Below are positions 48,714 to 57,334 of a stretch of 64,000 nt of DNA, piece by piece. The stretch's first letter is position 1; each line of letters starts with the position of its first letter. Source of the DNA: Bacteroidales bacterium (GTDB taxonomy: Bacteria > Bacteroidota > Bacteroidia > Bacteroidales > Muribaculaceae). The notes beneath the pieces are model-generated. The model was given only the letters and a program-made list of their open reading frames with translations, made no database searches and was not told where the DNA came from. A program made the position numbers and the translations under genes. The DNA is taken from positions 1 to 64,000 of the forward strand of contig DXXM01000012.1 of NCBI GenBank assembly GCA_019416285.1, written 5' to 3'.

Positions 48714-48721
48714 TAAATTTG
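48714..48721 (+). promoter_or_regulatory. -7 promoter box for the terminase-like gene pair
   Basis: TAAATTTG matches TAnnTTTG, 33 bases before the ATG at 48754. The -33 region is not convincing. Confidence 0.5.
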
Positions 48722-48753
48722 TGGAAAAATAATTCCCCAAATTTCTGTCAGCC

Positions 48754-51291
48754 ATGAAATCTTCACGCAGTTCATCCCGTTCAAGTCTCGTCCGTTTCTA
48801 CGTCGCCACTCTCCGCGACCGCCATATTGACATCTGCCACAACCTGCGTCCCTCGCCCGGGGGAGGCGGGTTGTGTGCCATCAGGCCCCCTGTAAGGCTC
48901 GACCTTCCGCCCATGCCCGGCGCCCGTCTGCTCCCCGGCGGCGTCAGGCGCATCGATGGCAAAACATATTTTTTCATTGAATACCAAGGCTCTCTGGTCT
49001 GCGTCGATGTCGGCTCGATGCAGACTGTCACCCTCGTGCCGCCGTCGGGGAAACCCACGGCCATTCTGCCCGCGTCGTCGGGGCTCATCGTGATGATGGG
49101 CGCCGGACATGCGCCTATGCGTCTGGTCTGCACCGAGGGCGTGTGGAGCTGGAGGAGCGAGGCCGAGCTTCCGGCGCCATTCGCCATAGTCCGTGTGGAC
49201 GCCGACACCATCTCCGCGCAGATTCCCGCCGGAAAGCTGCGCGGCGCCTACGACTCCCGCTCCCGCACACTCATCCCCGCCGATGCCGCATCGCTGCGGA
49301 AGGAATTTGTCGGCGCCTACCGGACGGTAGGCGACCTCGCCGCCTCGCACCGCCTCTATTTCCAGCCCGTGATGGCCCGCTGCCGGCTGCGCGGCCACGA
49401 CGGTTCGGTGCTCTGCGTAACGCCGCCGGTCATCATCGCGCCTGCGGCCGGACTTCAACTCACCGGGGCGGATTTTACCCTCTCGGGCGACGGATTCGCG
49501 GACTACTGCGCCGTGACCCTTACAGCCCGCACCTTCACTCTCGCCCTGCGGCAGTGCGCGCCTCTCGACGAGGAGTGGCAGCGCAGGGTGAAATGCGTGG
49601 AGCTGCTTGTGAGCCCGCAGCTGCATCCGCTCGACGAAAGCCTGGAGGCGGATTTCTCATTCGACCGTTTCACGGCGACCTCCGGGCAGCTCGGCATAGT
49701 CATTCCAGGCCTTAATCCGGCTCTCGGCGCCGCCGCGCCGGGTTCGGCCTTCCGCAGTCGGGTAGGGGCGCTCCTTGCAAATATCGACCGTGCGCTCACA
49801 CTTGTCGCCACCGCCCGCTACGACTCCGCAACCGATTCCTGGACCGGCGCGGAGCGTCCCTATTATCCATCGGGCGCCGACACAGCCTCCGGACTCAGCG
49901 CTCTCCGCACGCTTCTCAGCCTTCCGGTGCCCGAGGCCGGTTCCTCCGCGGCCGACATCGCCGCTCTTTCCCCTCCCCATTGCCTCAACGCTACCCTCGC
50001 CGCCTCCGGTGGTGACTGCCTGATGCTCGGCGGTCTCTCCGCCACCCGTTTCGCCGGCTGGTTGCCGGGTGAGATGGCGCTGACAGCCGCCGACTCTTCC
50101 GCGGCGCTCCCGATGGCGTGCAGGATAACATTTGCCGATGGAAGCACGAGTGTGAGGAGCGGCGTATGCCTCGATTTCACGCCTTCGACCCTCTCTCCTC
50201 TCCTGGTCTATCCTGCGGGCGATGCCGTGGCCATGGAACTTTACTGGGGCAGGCGCTCGCTGCGCTTACCCCTGACTCCCGACCCCTCCGGACGCTTCTC
50301 CTTCTGGCTTTCCGACAGCGCAGCACCTGTGAGCGCCGACGAAAACATGCCCTCATTCATCCTCCCCGCTTCCGACCCGGCGCCGCGCCGCTTCCCCGGC
50401 ATGCTCGCCGTGAGCTCGGTTTCCGCCCCCTTTGCTCCGCTCGCTGTGACGCGCGTGTCCGGTGAAGAGTCTGTGGCTGTAGCCGCGGCGCCTTCGCAGT
50501 CAGGGAGCTGGGACGCCGGAAGCGCGCGCTTCTATCTTTTCGGGCCCGAGGGCACGCAGTCGCTGACGGTCAACGCCTCCCGCAGCCGTCTCACGGCCCG
50601 CACGCTCGACTCTCGCCCGGTGGAGCACCCCGAAGCGGTTTGCCCGATGGGATCGCACGGCATGGCGGTGCTTGCCGGAGGTGACCTGCTGAGCATCAGC
50701 GGGCAGCGTGTCGTCACACTGCGCCCCTTTGTCGGCGCGGAGCGGCTCGGGTGGAATCCCGTGAATGAAGAGCTCTATTGCTTCCATTCCGCGGCTTTTC
50801 CGTGTCCCGAAAACTTCACCCTTTATGAAGGAGACACTGCCACGCCGCTGTTTCCCGACGCGATGGTAGTGCGTCCGGCCACCGGCGATGTCAGCAGCCG
50901 TTCCTGCCCGCGTCCTGAATCTCTCGCAGCGGCACCAACGGGTCTGTGGGGCATTGATGAGGAGGGAAATATCCATGATTACTGCGCTGAGGACGCCGAC
51001 GCGCGGACCGAGGTTATCTTACGTTCATCCGTCGGGCTGACGGCTCCGGTCCGTGCCATCCGCCATGTCGAAATCCCGCTGACCGGCACCGGTATAGAAC
51101 CGGGCCACATCGAACTGCGTGGCGACAACGGCGCCGGTGCAGCCGCCTCGGACGCGCTGTCATCATGGGAACTCAGCGGCACCGTCACCCACCTGTCTCC
51201 GTATCGCCTGCTGATGCCCCACCGCCACAATATCATCCTGTCCGTCAGGGCCACCGTATCCTCAATCCTAATCCGCCAAAACCTTGCGTGA
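48754..51291 (+). CDS. Large protein of unknown function, partner of a terminase-like protein
   Basis: Encodes 845 residues; no signal peptide, and the N terminus is Ser/Arg-rich (MKSSRSSSRSSLVRFYVATL). The sequence is strand-rich with many short Gly/Ala/Pro/Ser-rich turns. The C-terminal 250 residues (MAVLAGGDLLSISGQRVV, LGWNPVNEELYCFHSAA, GLWGIDEEGNIHDY) look like beta-propeller blades of the type seen in phage virion proteins. That resemblance is by eye. The next gene, a terminase-like ATPase, starts after a 3-base gap, so they are almost certainly co-expressed. High-GC codon use like its neighbours suggests long residence in the genome. A domesticated phage structural protein is one reading; a non-phage system is another. 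Confidence 0.7.
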   Translation: MKSSRSSSRSSLVRFYVATLRDRHIDICHNLRPSPGGGGLCAIRPPVRLDLPPMPGARLLPGGVRRIDGKTYFFIEYQGSLVCVDVGSMQTVTLVPPSGKPTAILPASSGLIVMMGAGHAPMRLVCTEGVWSWRSEAELPAPFAIVRVDADTISAQIPAGKLRGAYDSRSRTLIPADAASLRKEFVGAYRTVGDLAASHRLYFQPVMARCRLRGHDGSVLCVTPPVIIAPAAGLQLTGADFTLSGDGFADYCAVTLTARTFTLALRQCAPLDEEWQRRVKCVELLVSPQLHPLDESLEADFSFDRFTATSGQLGIVIPGLNPALGAAAPGSAFRSRVGALLANIDRALTLVATARYDSATDSWTGAERPYYPSGADTASGLSALRTLLSLPVPEAGSSAADIAALSPPHCLNATLAASGGDCLMLGGLSATRFAGWLPGEMALTAADSSAALPMACRITFADGSTSVRSGVCLDFTPSTLSPLLVYPAGDAVAMELYWGRRSLRLPLTPDPSGRFSFWLSDSAAPVSADENMPSFILPASDPAPRRFPGMLAVSSVSAPFAPLAVTRVSGEESVAVAAAPSQSGSWDAGSARFYLFGPEGTQSLTVNASRSRLTARTLDSRPVEHPEAVCPMGSHGMAVLAGGDLLSISGQRVVTLRPFVGAERLGWNPVNEELYCFHSAAFPCPENFTLYEGDTATPLFPDAMVVRPATGDVSSRSCPRPESLAAAPTGLWGIDEEGNIHDYCAEDADARTEVILRSSVGLTAPVRAIRHVEIPLTGTGIEPGHIELRGDNGAGAAASDALSSWELSGTVTHLSPYRLLMPHRHNIILSVRATVSSILIRQNLA

Positions 51292-51294
51292 CCC

Positions 51295-53169
51295 ATGATG
51301 ACTATCGACGAAATCATCCTTGAAAACGCCCGCCGCAATGCTCTCCTGAGCGATGAGCCCGACCCGATTAAGGGTGACGCGGCCGACCCCTCGCGCCGAC
51401 CCTACAGTTTCGGCGGCACGACCCGGTATCTCCCCGCCGATATGCTCGACGACCCGAAACTGCCCCTCGTCAGCAATGAGCGCGACTTTGCCCGTCTCCG
51501 GTTCAGATATGATTTTCCCTTCTGGGCCGCGACGTGTGTGGTGATAAACGACAAAATCACCTCGCGCGACATTCCCCTGCGTCTCAACCGTCCGCAGCGG
51601 CGCCTCGTCAGCCTTCTGGAACGCGAGCGCCTCGCCGGACGTCCCCTGCGTCTGATTATGCTCAAGGCCCGTCAGTGGGGCGGCTCGACGCTGATTCAGA
51701 TTTACTTCGCGTGGATTCAGATTATCCACCGCCGCAACTGGAATTCGCTCATCTGCGCACACGTCAAGGACACCGCGGCCACAATCCGGGGGATGTACAC
51801 CAAGCTGCTTGCCCGCTATCCCGAGGAATACTGGGAGGAGGACGACGCCCCGGAGTTCCGTCCCTTCGAGCGCATGACCAATACGCGTATCATCCAGGGG
51901 CGCGGATGTCGGGTGACGGTCTGCTCCAGCGAAAATCAGGAGGCGACGCGCGGCCAGGACTATGCGCTCGCCCATCTGAGCGAGGTGGCTTTCTGGAAGG
52001 ACTCTACGCTCCACAATCCCGCCGATTTGCTGCGCTCGGTGGCCTCGGGAATAGCCACGAAGCCACTGTCGTTCATCGCCATGGAGAGCACGGCCAACGG
52101 TGTGGGCAATTTCTTCCACCGCGAGTGGCTCCGGGCCAACACGCCCGGCAAGAGCGACAAGATTCCCTTTTTCGTACCCTGGCATGAAATAGAAATCAAC
52201 CGCAGCGGGCTCACCTGTGGTGTGCGCGAGTTCTGGGATTCACTCGATTCCTACGAGCGGGAGCTGTGGAAACTCCACGGCTGCACGCTGGAGGCTATAA
52301 AGTGGTATCACGACAAGCGCCTCGGCTTCCCTGACCACCGCTCGATGATGGCGGAATATCCCACCACTCCCGCAGAGGCTTTCGCCTCGACCGCGCGCAG
52401 TGTGTTCAGCAGCGCGGATGTTGAGGCTCTGCGGGCCGATTGCGGTGAGGATGGGGAGAGGGGCGAAATCACAGCCTCGCGTTTCGGTGACGTCGGTGCG
52501 GCCGACACTCCGCGCTTCATCCCCTCGGCCGACGGGCTGCTCACGCTCTGGCGTCGGCCGCGCAAGGGGGGCGACTATCTCGTGTGTGTCGACATCGGCG
52601 GCCGCTCGCGTGGTGCCGACTATTCGGTGATAGCGGTTCTCGACCGTGGTGTGCCGGGTGCGCGACCGGAGATTGTGGCCCAGTGGCGCGGCCATATCGA
52701 CCACGACCTCCTTGCCCGCAAAGCGGAGGCCATAGCCCGCTTCTACAACGACGCCATTCTCGCCATCGAGAGCAATTCGTGGGAAAGTTCCTCGGAAGGG
52801 CAGGGGAGGTTCATACTCGACTCCCTGTCGCGCAGCTATCCCAACCTCTATTTCCGTCAGAGCGAGGGTGGGGCGGCTACGTCGGCCGGTTTTCATGTCA
52901 ATGTGCGCACCAAGGCGGCGATTATCGCCAATCTTGTGGCCTACGTGCGCGAACATGGCTATGTGGAGCGCTCATCCGCCGCCTGCGACGAGCTGCTGCA
53001 ATACGAATCGCTCCCCGACGGCAGTTATGCCGCCTCCCGCGGCTGCCACGACGACATCCTCATGACCCGCGCAATAGCCCTCTATATCCACGCCATCGAC
53101 TCCCCCTCCCCCTCCACCGACATAATTTCACCGGACATCTACCTTACACTGCTTAACAGATGCAGGTAG
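51295..53169 (+). CDS. Phage large-terminase-like ATPase/nuclease, orphan
   Basis: Encodes 624 residues with all terminase large-subunit landmarks. Walker A-like KARQWGGST is at 124-132, a Walker B-like ALAHLSE ends at E230, and coupling motif MESTANG is at 263-269. The RNase H-like nuclease acidic residues are D433 (CVDIGG), E492 (AIESNS) and D586/D587 (CHDD). In phages TerL pumps and cuts DNA into capsids. Here no small terminase, portal, capsid or tail gene is adjacent. All catalytic residues are kept, which argues against decay. The two possible ATGs (51295, 51298) differ by one residue. Transcription probably ends at the hairpin at 53281-53330. Confidence 0.8.
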   Translation: MMTIDEIILENARRNALLSDEPDPIKGDAADPSRRPYSFGGTTRYLPADMLDDPKLPLVSNERDFARLRFRYDFPFWAATCVVINDKITSRDIPLRLNRPQRRLVSLLERERLAGRPLRLIMLKARQWGGSTLIQIYFAWIQIIHRRNWNSLICAHVKDTAATIRGMYTKLLARYPEEYWEEDDAPEFRPFERMTNTRIIQGRGCRVTVCSSENQEATRGQDYALAHLSEVAFWKDSTLHNPADLLRSVASGIATKPLSFIAMESTANGVGNFFHREWLRANTPGKSDKIPFFVPWHEIEINRSGLTCGVREFWDSLDSYERELWKLHGCTLEAIKWYHDKRLGFPDHRSMMAEYPTTPAEAFASTARSVFSSADVEALRADCGEDGERGEITASRFGDVGAADTPRFIPSADGLLTLWRRPRKGGDYLVCVDIGGRSRGADYSVIAVLDRGVPGARPEIVAQWRGHIDHDLLARKAEAIARFYNDAILAIESNSWESSSEGQGRFILDSLSRSYPNLYFRQSEGGAATSAGFHVNVRTKAAIIANLVAYVREHGYVERSSAACDELLQYESLPDGSYAASRGCHDDILMTRAIALYIHAIDSPSPSTDIISPDIYLTLLNRCR

Positions 53170-53175
53170 TTTTTT

Positions 53176-53199
53176 AATTCATAATGCATAATTCATAAT
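53176..53199. repeat. Direct repeat AATTCATAAT
   Basis: Two copies at 53176-53185 and 53190-53199 separated by GCAT, just after the terminase-like stop. Short AT-rich intergenic motif. Confidence 0.5.
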
Positions 53200-53237
53200 A
53201 GGCCATCCGGGTTTCGGCTTTTCTGCCTTTCTGCCAC

Positions 53238-53270
53238 TATTACTCTTATAACTCCTATTTCTCCTATCCC
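53238..53270. repeat. Pyrimidine-rich short repeat (TATTACTCTTATAACTCC type)
   Basis: Tandem-like units ACTCCTATT / TCTCCTATC. On the minus strand these read as AATAGGAGT-type units, like the insertion in the glycosyltransferase gene at 39050-39107. Confidence 0.55.
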
Positions 53271-53280
53271 TTTCCCCCTA

Positions 53281-53330
53281 AAAACCTACACCCTGAAAAA
53301 ATCATTCGATTTTTTCAGGGTGTAGGTTTT
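53281..53330. terminator. Perfect 23-bp bidirectional hairpin terminator
   Basis: Bases 53281-53303 are the exact reverse complement of 53308-53330, with the 4-base loop ATTC. The stem begins AAAACC and ends GGTTTT, giving T-runs in both directions. It sits between the plus-strand terminase-like gene and the minus-strand Hc1 gene, serving both. Confidence 0.85.
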
Positions 53331-53366
53331 CTCGGAAGCCGCAGGTTTCCGGAGGATATATCTTCA

Positions 53367-53540
53367 TTACTTTCCGGCTGCGATGGAATCTTTGCGGAAC
53401 TGCTTGAGAAGTTTTTCGATTTCAAGAGAGATTTTGCGTGCACGGGCTCCGGCTGCTTTGTTGCCGTTCTCTACCTGTGCCTGTGCGTCTTTGGCAAATG
53501 CTTCGAAGTTTGCTGTAAGTTGTTCAACGAGAGTTTTCAT
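53367..53540 (-). CDS. Hc1-type histone H1-like protein
   Basis: Encodes 57 residues, starting MKTLVEQLTANFEAFAKDAQ and ending DSIAAGK. It is a small, Lys/Arg-rich, wholly helical protein that matches the short Bacteroidales relatives of the chlamydial histone Hc1 (GNKAAGARARKISLEIEKLLK core). It probably binds DNA as a nucleoid protein. The C-terminal Lys/Ala-rich arm of Chlamydia Hc1 is absent. It has a good promoter at 53640-53672 and a leader of about 90 bases, and ends at the shared hairpin. Confidence 0.85.
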   Translation of the reverse strand: MKTLVEQLTANFEAFAKDAQAQVENGNKAAGARARKISLEIEKLLKQFRKDSIAAGK

Positions 53541-53639
53541 TGGTTGATTGGTGGGGGTTAGGGGGATTAAAATGTTAGTAATTCAGAGAATACCGGCCAT
53601 GAATTCATGGTGAAAGCGCTGACCTATTGCTCATGGTTG

Positions 53640-53672
53640 CAAATATACATACAAAAATCGCAATTTTGCAAG
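53640..53672 (-). promoter_or_regulatory. Promoter of the Hc1 gene (-33 and -7)
   Basis: Minus-strand TATATTTG (53640-53647) is the -7 box, with CTTG (53669-53672) 21 bases upstream as the -33 box. Best-formed promoter on this strand. Confidence 0.65.
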
Positions 53673-53726
53673 AATTTTGTTAAAAATTATTGGATAAAAG
53701 CCTCTCAATCCATACTTTTTGACTTT

Positions 53727-53760
53727 TTTGCCTCAAATTCGCTTCTTTTTCATAACTTTG
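53727..53760 (+). promoter_or_regulatory. Promoter of the M16 peptidase gene (-33 and -7)
   Basis: TTTG (53727-53730), 22 bases, then TAACTTTG (53753-53760). Transcription would start about 25 bases before the ATG at 53790. Confidence 0.65.
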
Positions 53761-53789
53761 ACCCCGCTTTTCTGCGTTTACGATATATC

Positions 53790-55076
53790 ATGATTGACTT
53801 TAATCGCTTCACTCTGAATAATGGCCTGAGGGTCATCCACAACTACGACCCCTCGACTGCGATGGTGGCCGTCAATGTGCTCTACAATGTCGGCTCCCGC
53901 GACGAGAATCCGGACATGACCGGCCTCGCTCACCTTTTCGAACACCTCATGTTCGGCGGCTCGGTCAATGTGCCCGATTTCGATGCCCAGATGGAAAGGG
54001 CCGGAGGCGTCAACAACGCCTGGACCTCAAACGACTTCACCAATTTCTATGATGTGGCGCCCGCTCAGAACTTCGAGACCCTCCTGTGGCTCGAAAGTGA
54101 CCGCATGCTCGGGCTCGCCTTCTCCGACAAGGCTCTTGAGGTGCAGCGCAACGTGGTGATCGAAGAGTTCAAGCAGGTGCATCTCAACCGTCCCTACGGC
54201 GACCTCTCCCACAGGCTCCGCGAGCTTGTCTATCCGACCCACCCCTACGGCGTGCCCACCATCGGGCGCGACCCCTCGCACATCGAGAAAGTCACTCAGG
54301 ATGATATCCGCGATTTCTTCTTCAGCCACTACGCTCCGAACAATGCCGTGCTTGCCATCAGCGGCAATGTGACGCTCGAGCAGGTGGTCAAGTCCGTCGA
54401 GAAATGGTTTGCCTCCATACCGCGCCGCGATGTGAGGGCGCGTACCTACAGTCCCGAGCCTCTGCCCGAGGCGCCGCGCGAGCTCGAGGTGCGCGGCCAT
54501 GTCCCGCAGACCTGCGTGGTGGTGGCCTATCCAATGCCGGCCTACGGTCAGCCGGGCTATATCGAGTGTGACCTCATCACCGACATACTCGCCTCCGGGC
54601 GCTCCTCACGCTTCTACCGCCGACTGCTCCTCGGCAGCGACCTCTTCACGCAGGCCGACGCCGTGATTACCGGAAGCGAGGAGCCGGGCATGCTCATTCT
54701 CAAAGGATTTCTGTCGGACCACTCGGAAGAGGCCGCACGCGCTGCCGCCGGGCGACTCATGTCGGAAGCCTCCGCGCTCTGCTATCAGGCCTCACGTCCC
54801 GACCGCCTTTCCTACACGCTTGCCGAAGCGCGCCTTGACGGAGTGACCCCCTACGAAGTCGAGCGTTCCATCAACCGTTTTGCCAGTGACTTCACCTTCT
54901 CCTCGCTCGGCTACCTCCAGCGCGCCCAGTCACTCGCCATGGCCGAGATGCACGGCGAGGACATCAACGACATAGTTCCCGCCTACCGCCGCGTCACTAC
55001 AGCCATGATAGCCACCACCGCCCGCCGCGTCCTCGACCCCCACCACGCCTGCACCCTAATTTACAGGCCCGAGTGA
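53790..55076 (+). CDS. M16-family zinc metallopeptidase (pitrilysin/processing-peptidase type)
   Basis: Encodes 428 residues from the ATG at 53790 (MIDFNRFTLNNGLRVI). The frame is open 183 bases further upstream, but that part contains the promoter and is AT-rich. The inverted zinc motif HLFEH is at residues 48-52 and the distal glutamate region is NVVIEEFKQV. It is a one-half-size M16 protein with a middle/C-terminal inactive-like repeat (VEVRGHVPQTCVVVAYPMPA type). No signal peptide, so cytoplasmic or dimeric. The exact substrate is unknown; some relatives process peptides. Confidence 0.88.
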   Translation: MIDFNRFTLNNGLRVIHNYDPSTAMVAVNVLYNVGSRDENPDMTGLAHLFEHLMFGGSVNVPDFDAQMERAGGVNNAWTSNDFTNFYDVAPAQNFETLLWLESDRMLGLAFSDKALEVQRNVVIEEFKQVHLNRPYGDLSHRLRELVYPTHPYGVPTIGRDPSHIEKVTQDDIRDFFFSHYAPNNAVLAISGNVTLEQVVKSVEKWFASIPRRDVRARTYSPEPLPEAPRELEVRGHVPQTCVVVAYPMPAYGQPGYIECDLITDILASGRSSRFYRRLLLGSDLFTQADAVITGSEEPGMLILKGFLSDHSEEAARAAAGRLMSEASALCYQASRPDRLSYTLAEARLDGVTPYEVERSINRFASDFTFSSLGYLQRAQSLAMAEMHGEDINDIVPAYRRVTTAMIATTARRVLDPHHACTLIYRPE

Positions 55077-55084
55077 GGTTTAAT

Positions 55085-55195
55085 TAGTCAGATTAGTTTG
55101 GTTAGTCAAATTGGGCTCATTTGACTAATTAGTCCCATTAGACCTATTAGGACCATTGCTCCTATTGCTCCTATCCTCCCTATCCTCTCTCCAAA
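55085..55195. repeat. Short-repeat block after the M16 peptidase gene
   Basis: First part: repeated ATTAGTC/GACTAAT words (for example TTTGACTAATTAGTC), which can form a hairpin. Second part from about 55151: TTGCTCCTATTGCTCCTATCC, the pyrimidine form of the AGGAGNAAT-type repeat. No gene is seen here. Confidence 0.65.
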
Positions 55196-55247
55196 AGTTA
55201 AAAAAATATAAATCAATTTCCCCTCTCCCTATCCCTCGCTTCCCTAA

Positions 55248-55279
55248 CTTGCGAGGTATCATATTTTTTGCTAAATTTG
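55248..55279 (+). promoter_or_regulatory. Promoter of the rimP-nusA-infB operon
   Basis: CTTG (55248-55251), 20 bases, then TAAATTTG (55272-55279). Leader of about 56 bases to the rimP ATG. Confidence 0.65.
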
Positions 55280-55341
55280 CACTCAGAAAGTCGCGGAGGA
55301 GGCCTTGAGCTTCCTCCCTTGTTTTTATATTGACGAAAACT

Positions 55342-55809
55342 ATGATAGATAAGAACGATGTCCGCAGGCTTGTGGACGCTGCGGTGGCCGGTACTGATGC
55401 CTTTGTGGTAGACATCACTGTCTCGGCTGCCAATGATATTGTTGTGGAGCTCGACAGCACGACCGGAGTCGACCTTGACTTCTGCGCGGAGCTTAACCGT
55501 AAGCTCCAGGAGGAATTTGACAGCCAGGACGAAAACTACAGCCTCGAAGTCGGTTCCGCCTCGCTCACCGCGCCCTTCAAGGTGAAAGGCCAGTATGAGA
55601 AGAACCTCGGCAACGAGGTCGAGGTGCTCACCCGCGACGGCCGTAAGCTCAAAGGTGTTCTCACCGCCGTCGGCGACGATGATTTCACCGTCGAGGTGAC
55701 CCGCAAGGTCAAGGAGCCCGGTGCCAAGCGCCCCGTTATGGTGGCCGAGCCGCAGGTGATTCCCTACGCCGAGGCAAAGCAGGTCTGCTACGTCATCAAT
55801 TTCAAGTGA
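55342..55809 (+). CDS. rimP: Ribosome maturation factor RimP
   Basis: Needed for 30S subunit maturation. Encodes 155 residues from the ATG at 55342 (MIDKNDVRRLVDAAVAGTDA); the upstream in-frame TTG at 55330 adds only four. The two-domain layout is visible: an alpha/beta domain with FVVDITVSAANDIVVELDS and an SH3-like C-terminal domain (VEVLTRDGRKLKGVLTAVGD). First gene of the rimP-nusA-infB cluster, an order conserved widely in bacteria. Confidence 0.92.
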   Translation: MIDKNDVRRLVDAAVAGTDAFVVDITVSAANDIVVELDSTTGVDLDFCAELNRKLQEEFDSQDENYSLEVGSASLTAPFKVKGQYEKNLGNEVEVLTRDGRKLKGVLTAVGDDDFTVEVTRKVKEPGAKRPVMVAEPQVIPYAEAKQVCYVINFK

Positions 55810-55852
55810 TAAATCTACTGTAAAAAAATAAAACAACACTCAAGATATTCTT

Positions 55853-57232
55853 ATGGCAAGAAAAGAAGAAGCTCCCAACATGGTGGAGCGTTTCGCCGAG
55901 TTTAAAGAACTGAAAAATATCGACAAAACCACCATGATCAGTGTGCTGGAGGAGTCGTTCCGCAATGTGCTGGCTAAAATGTTCGGTACCGACGAGAATC
56001 TCGACGTCATCATGAACCCCGACAAGGGCGACGTGCAGATTTTCCAGAACCTCGAGGTAGTTCCCGACGGTGAGGTGACCAACCCCAACCTCCAGATTTC
56101 GCTTACCGACGCCCGTGCCGACGATGACCCCGACGTGGAAATCGGCGAGGAGCACACCAAGGAAATCTTCTTTGCCGACTTCGGTCGCCGCGCCATCCTC
56201 AACCTCCGTCAGACCCTCCAGTCGAAGATTCTTGACCTTCAGAAAGAGGCTGTCTACGCCAAGTTCAAGGAACTCGAGGGCGAACTCGTGTCAGGTGAGG
56301 TATATCAGACCTGGTCACGCGAGACCCTCCTGCTCGACGATGAGAAAAACGAGCTCCTTCTCCCGAAGAGCGAGTCGATTCCCGGTGACTTCTTCCGCAA
56401 GGGCGAGACTGTCCTCGCCGTCATCGCCAACGTCGACAACAAGAACAACAATCCCAAAATCACCGTGTCCCGCACAAACGAGGCCTTCCTCCGCCGCCTT
56501 TTTGAGCGTGAGGTTCCCGAGATTGTCGACGGACTCATCAATATCCGCGCCGTGGCCCGCATCCCGGGCGAGCGTGCCAAAATCGCAGTCGAGAGCTTCG
56601 ACGACCGCATCGACCCGGTCGGCGCCTGCGTCGGCGTGAAGGGCTCGCGTATCCACGGTATCGTCCGTGAGCTCCGCAACGAGAACATCGACGTCATCAA
56701 CTACACCGCCAATCCCCAGCTCTTCATTCAGCGCGCACTCAGCCCCGCCAAGATTTCAAGCATCCATCTCGACGAGGAGGAGAAGAAGGCCGAAGTGTTC
56801 CTCCACCCCGAGGAGGTTTCGCTCGCCATCGGTAAGGGTGGTCTGAACATCAAGCTCGCCTCGATGCTCACCGGCTACGTCATCGACGTGTACCGCGACA
56901 CCCCCGAGGAAATCGACGAGGATATCTACCTCGACGAGTTCAAGGACGAAATCGACGGCTGGGTCATCGACGCCCTCAAGGATATGGGCTGCATAACCGC
57001 CAAGAGTGTCCTCCGCACACCCCGTCAGGAACTCATCGACCGCGCCGACCTCGAGGAAGATACCGTCGACAACGTGATCCGCATCCTGCGTGCCGAATTT
57101 GAGGACGAGGACGCCGCTGCCGCCCCTGCCGAGACCCCTGCTCCCGCAGCTGACGAGGTTCCTGCCGGGGAAACTCCCGCCGCCGAAGCTCCCGCCGGGG
57201 AAAGCGCTACCGGGGAAGAGCCCGCGGAATAA
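55853..57232 (+). CDS. nusA: Transcription termination/antitermination factor NusA
   Basis: Binds RNA polymerase and RNA in pausing, termination and antitermination. Encodes 459 residues. The N-terminal polymerase-binding domain (1-135), S1 domain (about 140-205) and two KH domains (about 240-350, with GACVGVKGSRIHGIVRELR and AIGKGGLNIKLAS) are clear. One acidic C-terminal helical domain follows, then a Pro/Ala/Glu-rich tail of about 40 residues. It starts 43 bases after rimP. Confidence 0.95.
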   Translation: MARKEEAPNMVERFAEFKELKNIDKTTMISVLEESFRNVLAKMFGTDENLDVIMNPDKGDVQIFQNLEVVPDGEVTNPNLQISLTDARADDDPDVEIGEEHTKEIFFADFGRRAILNLRQTLQSKILDLQKEAVYAKFKELEGELVSGEVYQTWSRETLLLDDEKNELLLPKSESIPGDFFRKGETVLAVIANVDNKNNNPKITVSRTNEAFLRRLFEREVPEIVDGLINIRAVARIPGERAKIAVESFDDRIDPVGACVGVKGSRIHGIVRELRNENIDVINYTANPQLFIQRALSPAKISSIHLDEEEKKAEVFLHPEEVSLAIGKGGLNIKLASMLTGYVIDVYRDTPEEIDEDIYLDEFKDEIDGWVIDALKDMGCITAKSVLRTPRQELIDRADLEEDTVDNVIRILRAEFEDEDAAAAPAETPAPAADEVPAGETPAAEAPAGESATGEEPAE

Positions 57233-57334
57233 GCAGTGCGCGGGGCCGCCTCCGGCCCCGCCCGTTCATCACCTTCCCGACTGCGGATGCCTCCTCCCCT
57301 CATAATTCATTAAAAAATTCACCAAACTCTCAAT

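Noticed and set aside
48754..53169. Calling the terminase pair a prophage
   Set aside because: No integrase, capsid, portal, tail or lysis genes lie nearby, and the xer recombinase at 61565 is the housekeeping type, so a prophage is not supported.
53607..53789. 61-residue N-terminal extension of the M16 peptidase
   Set aside because: It contains the -33/-7 promoter and Phe/Asn-rich AT-derived residues; the conserved M16 start is at 53790.
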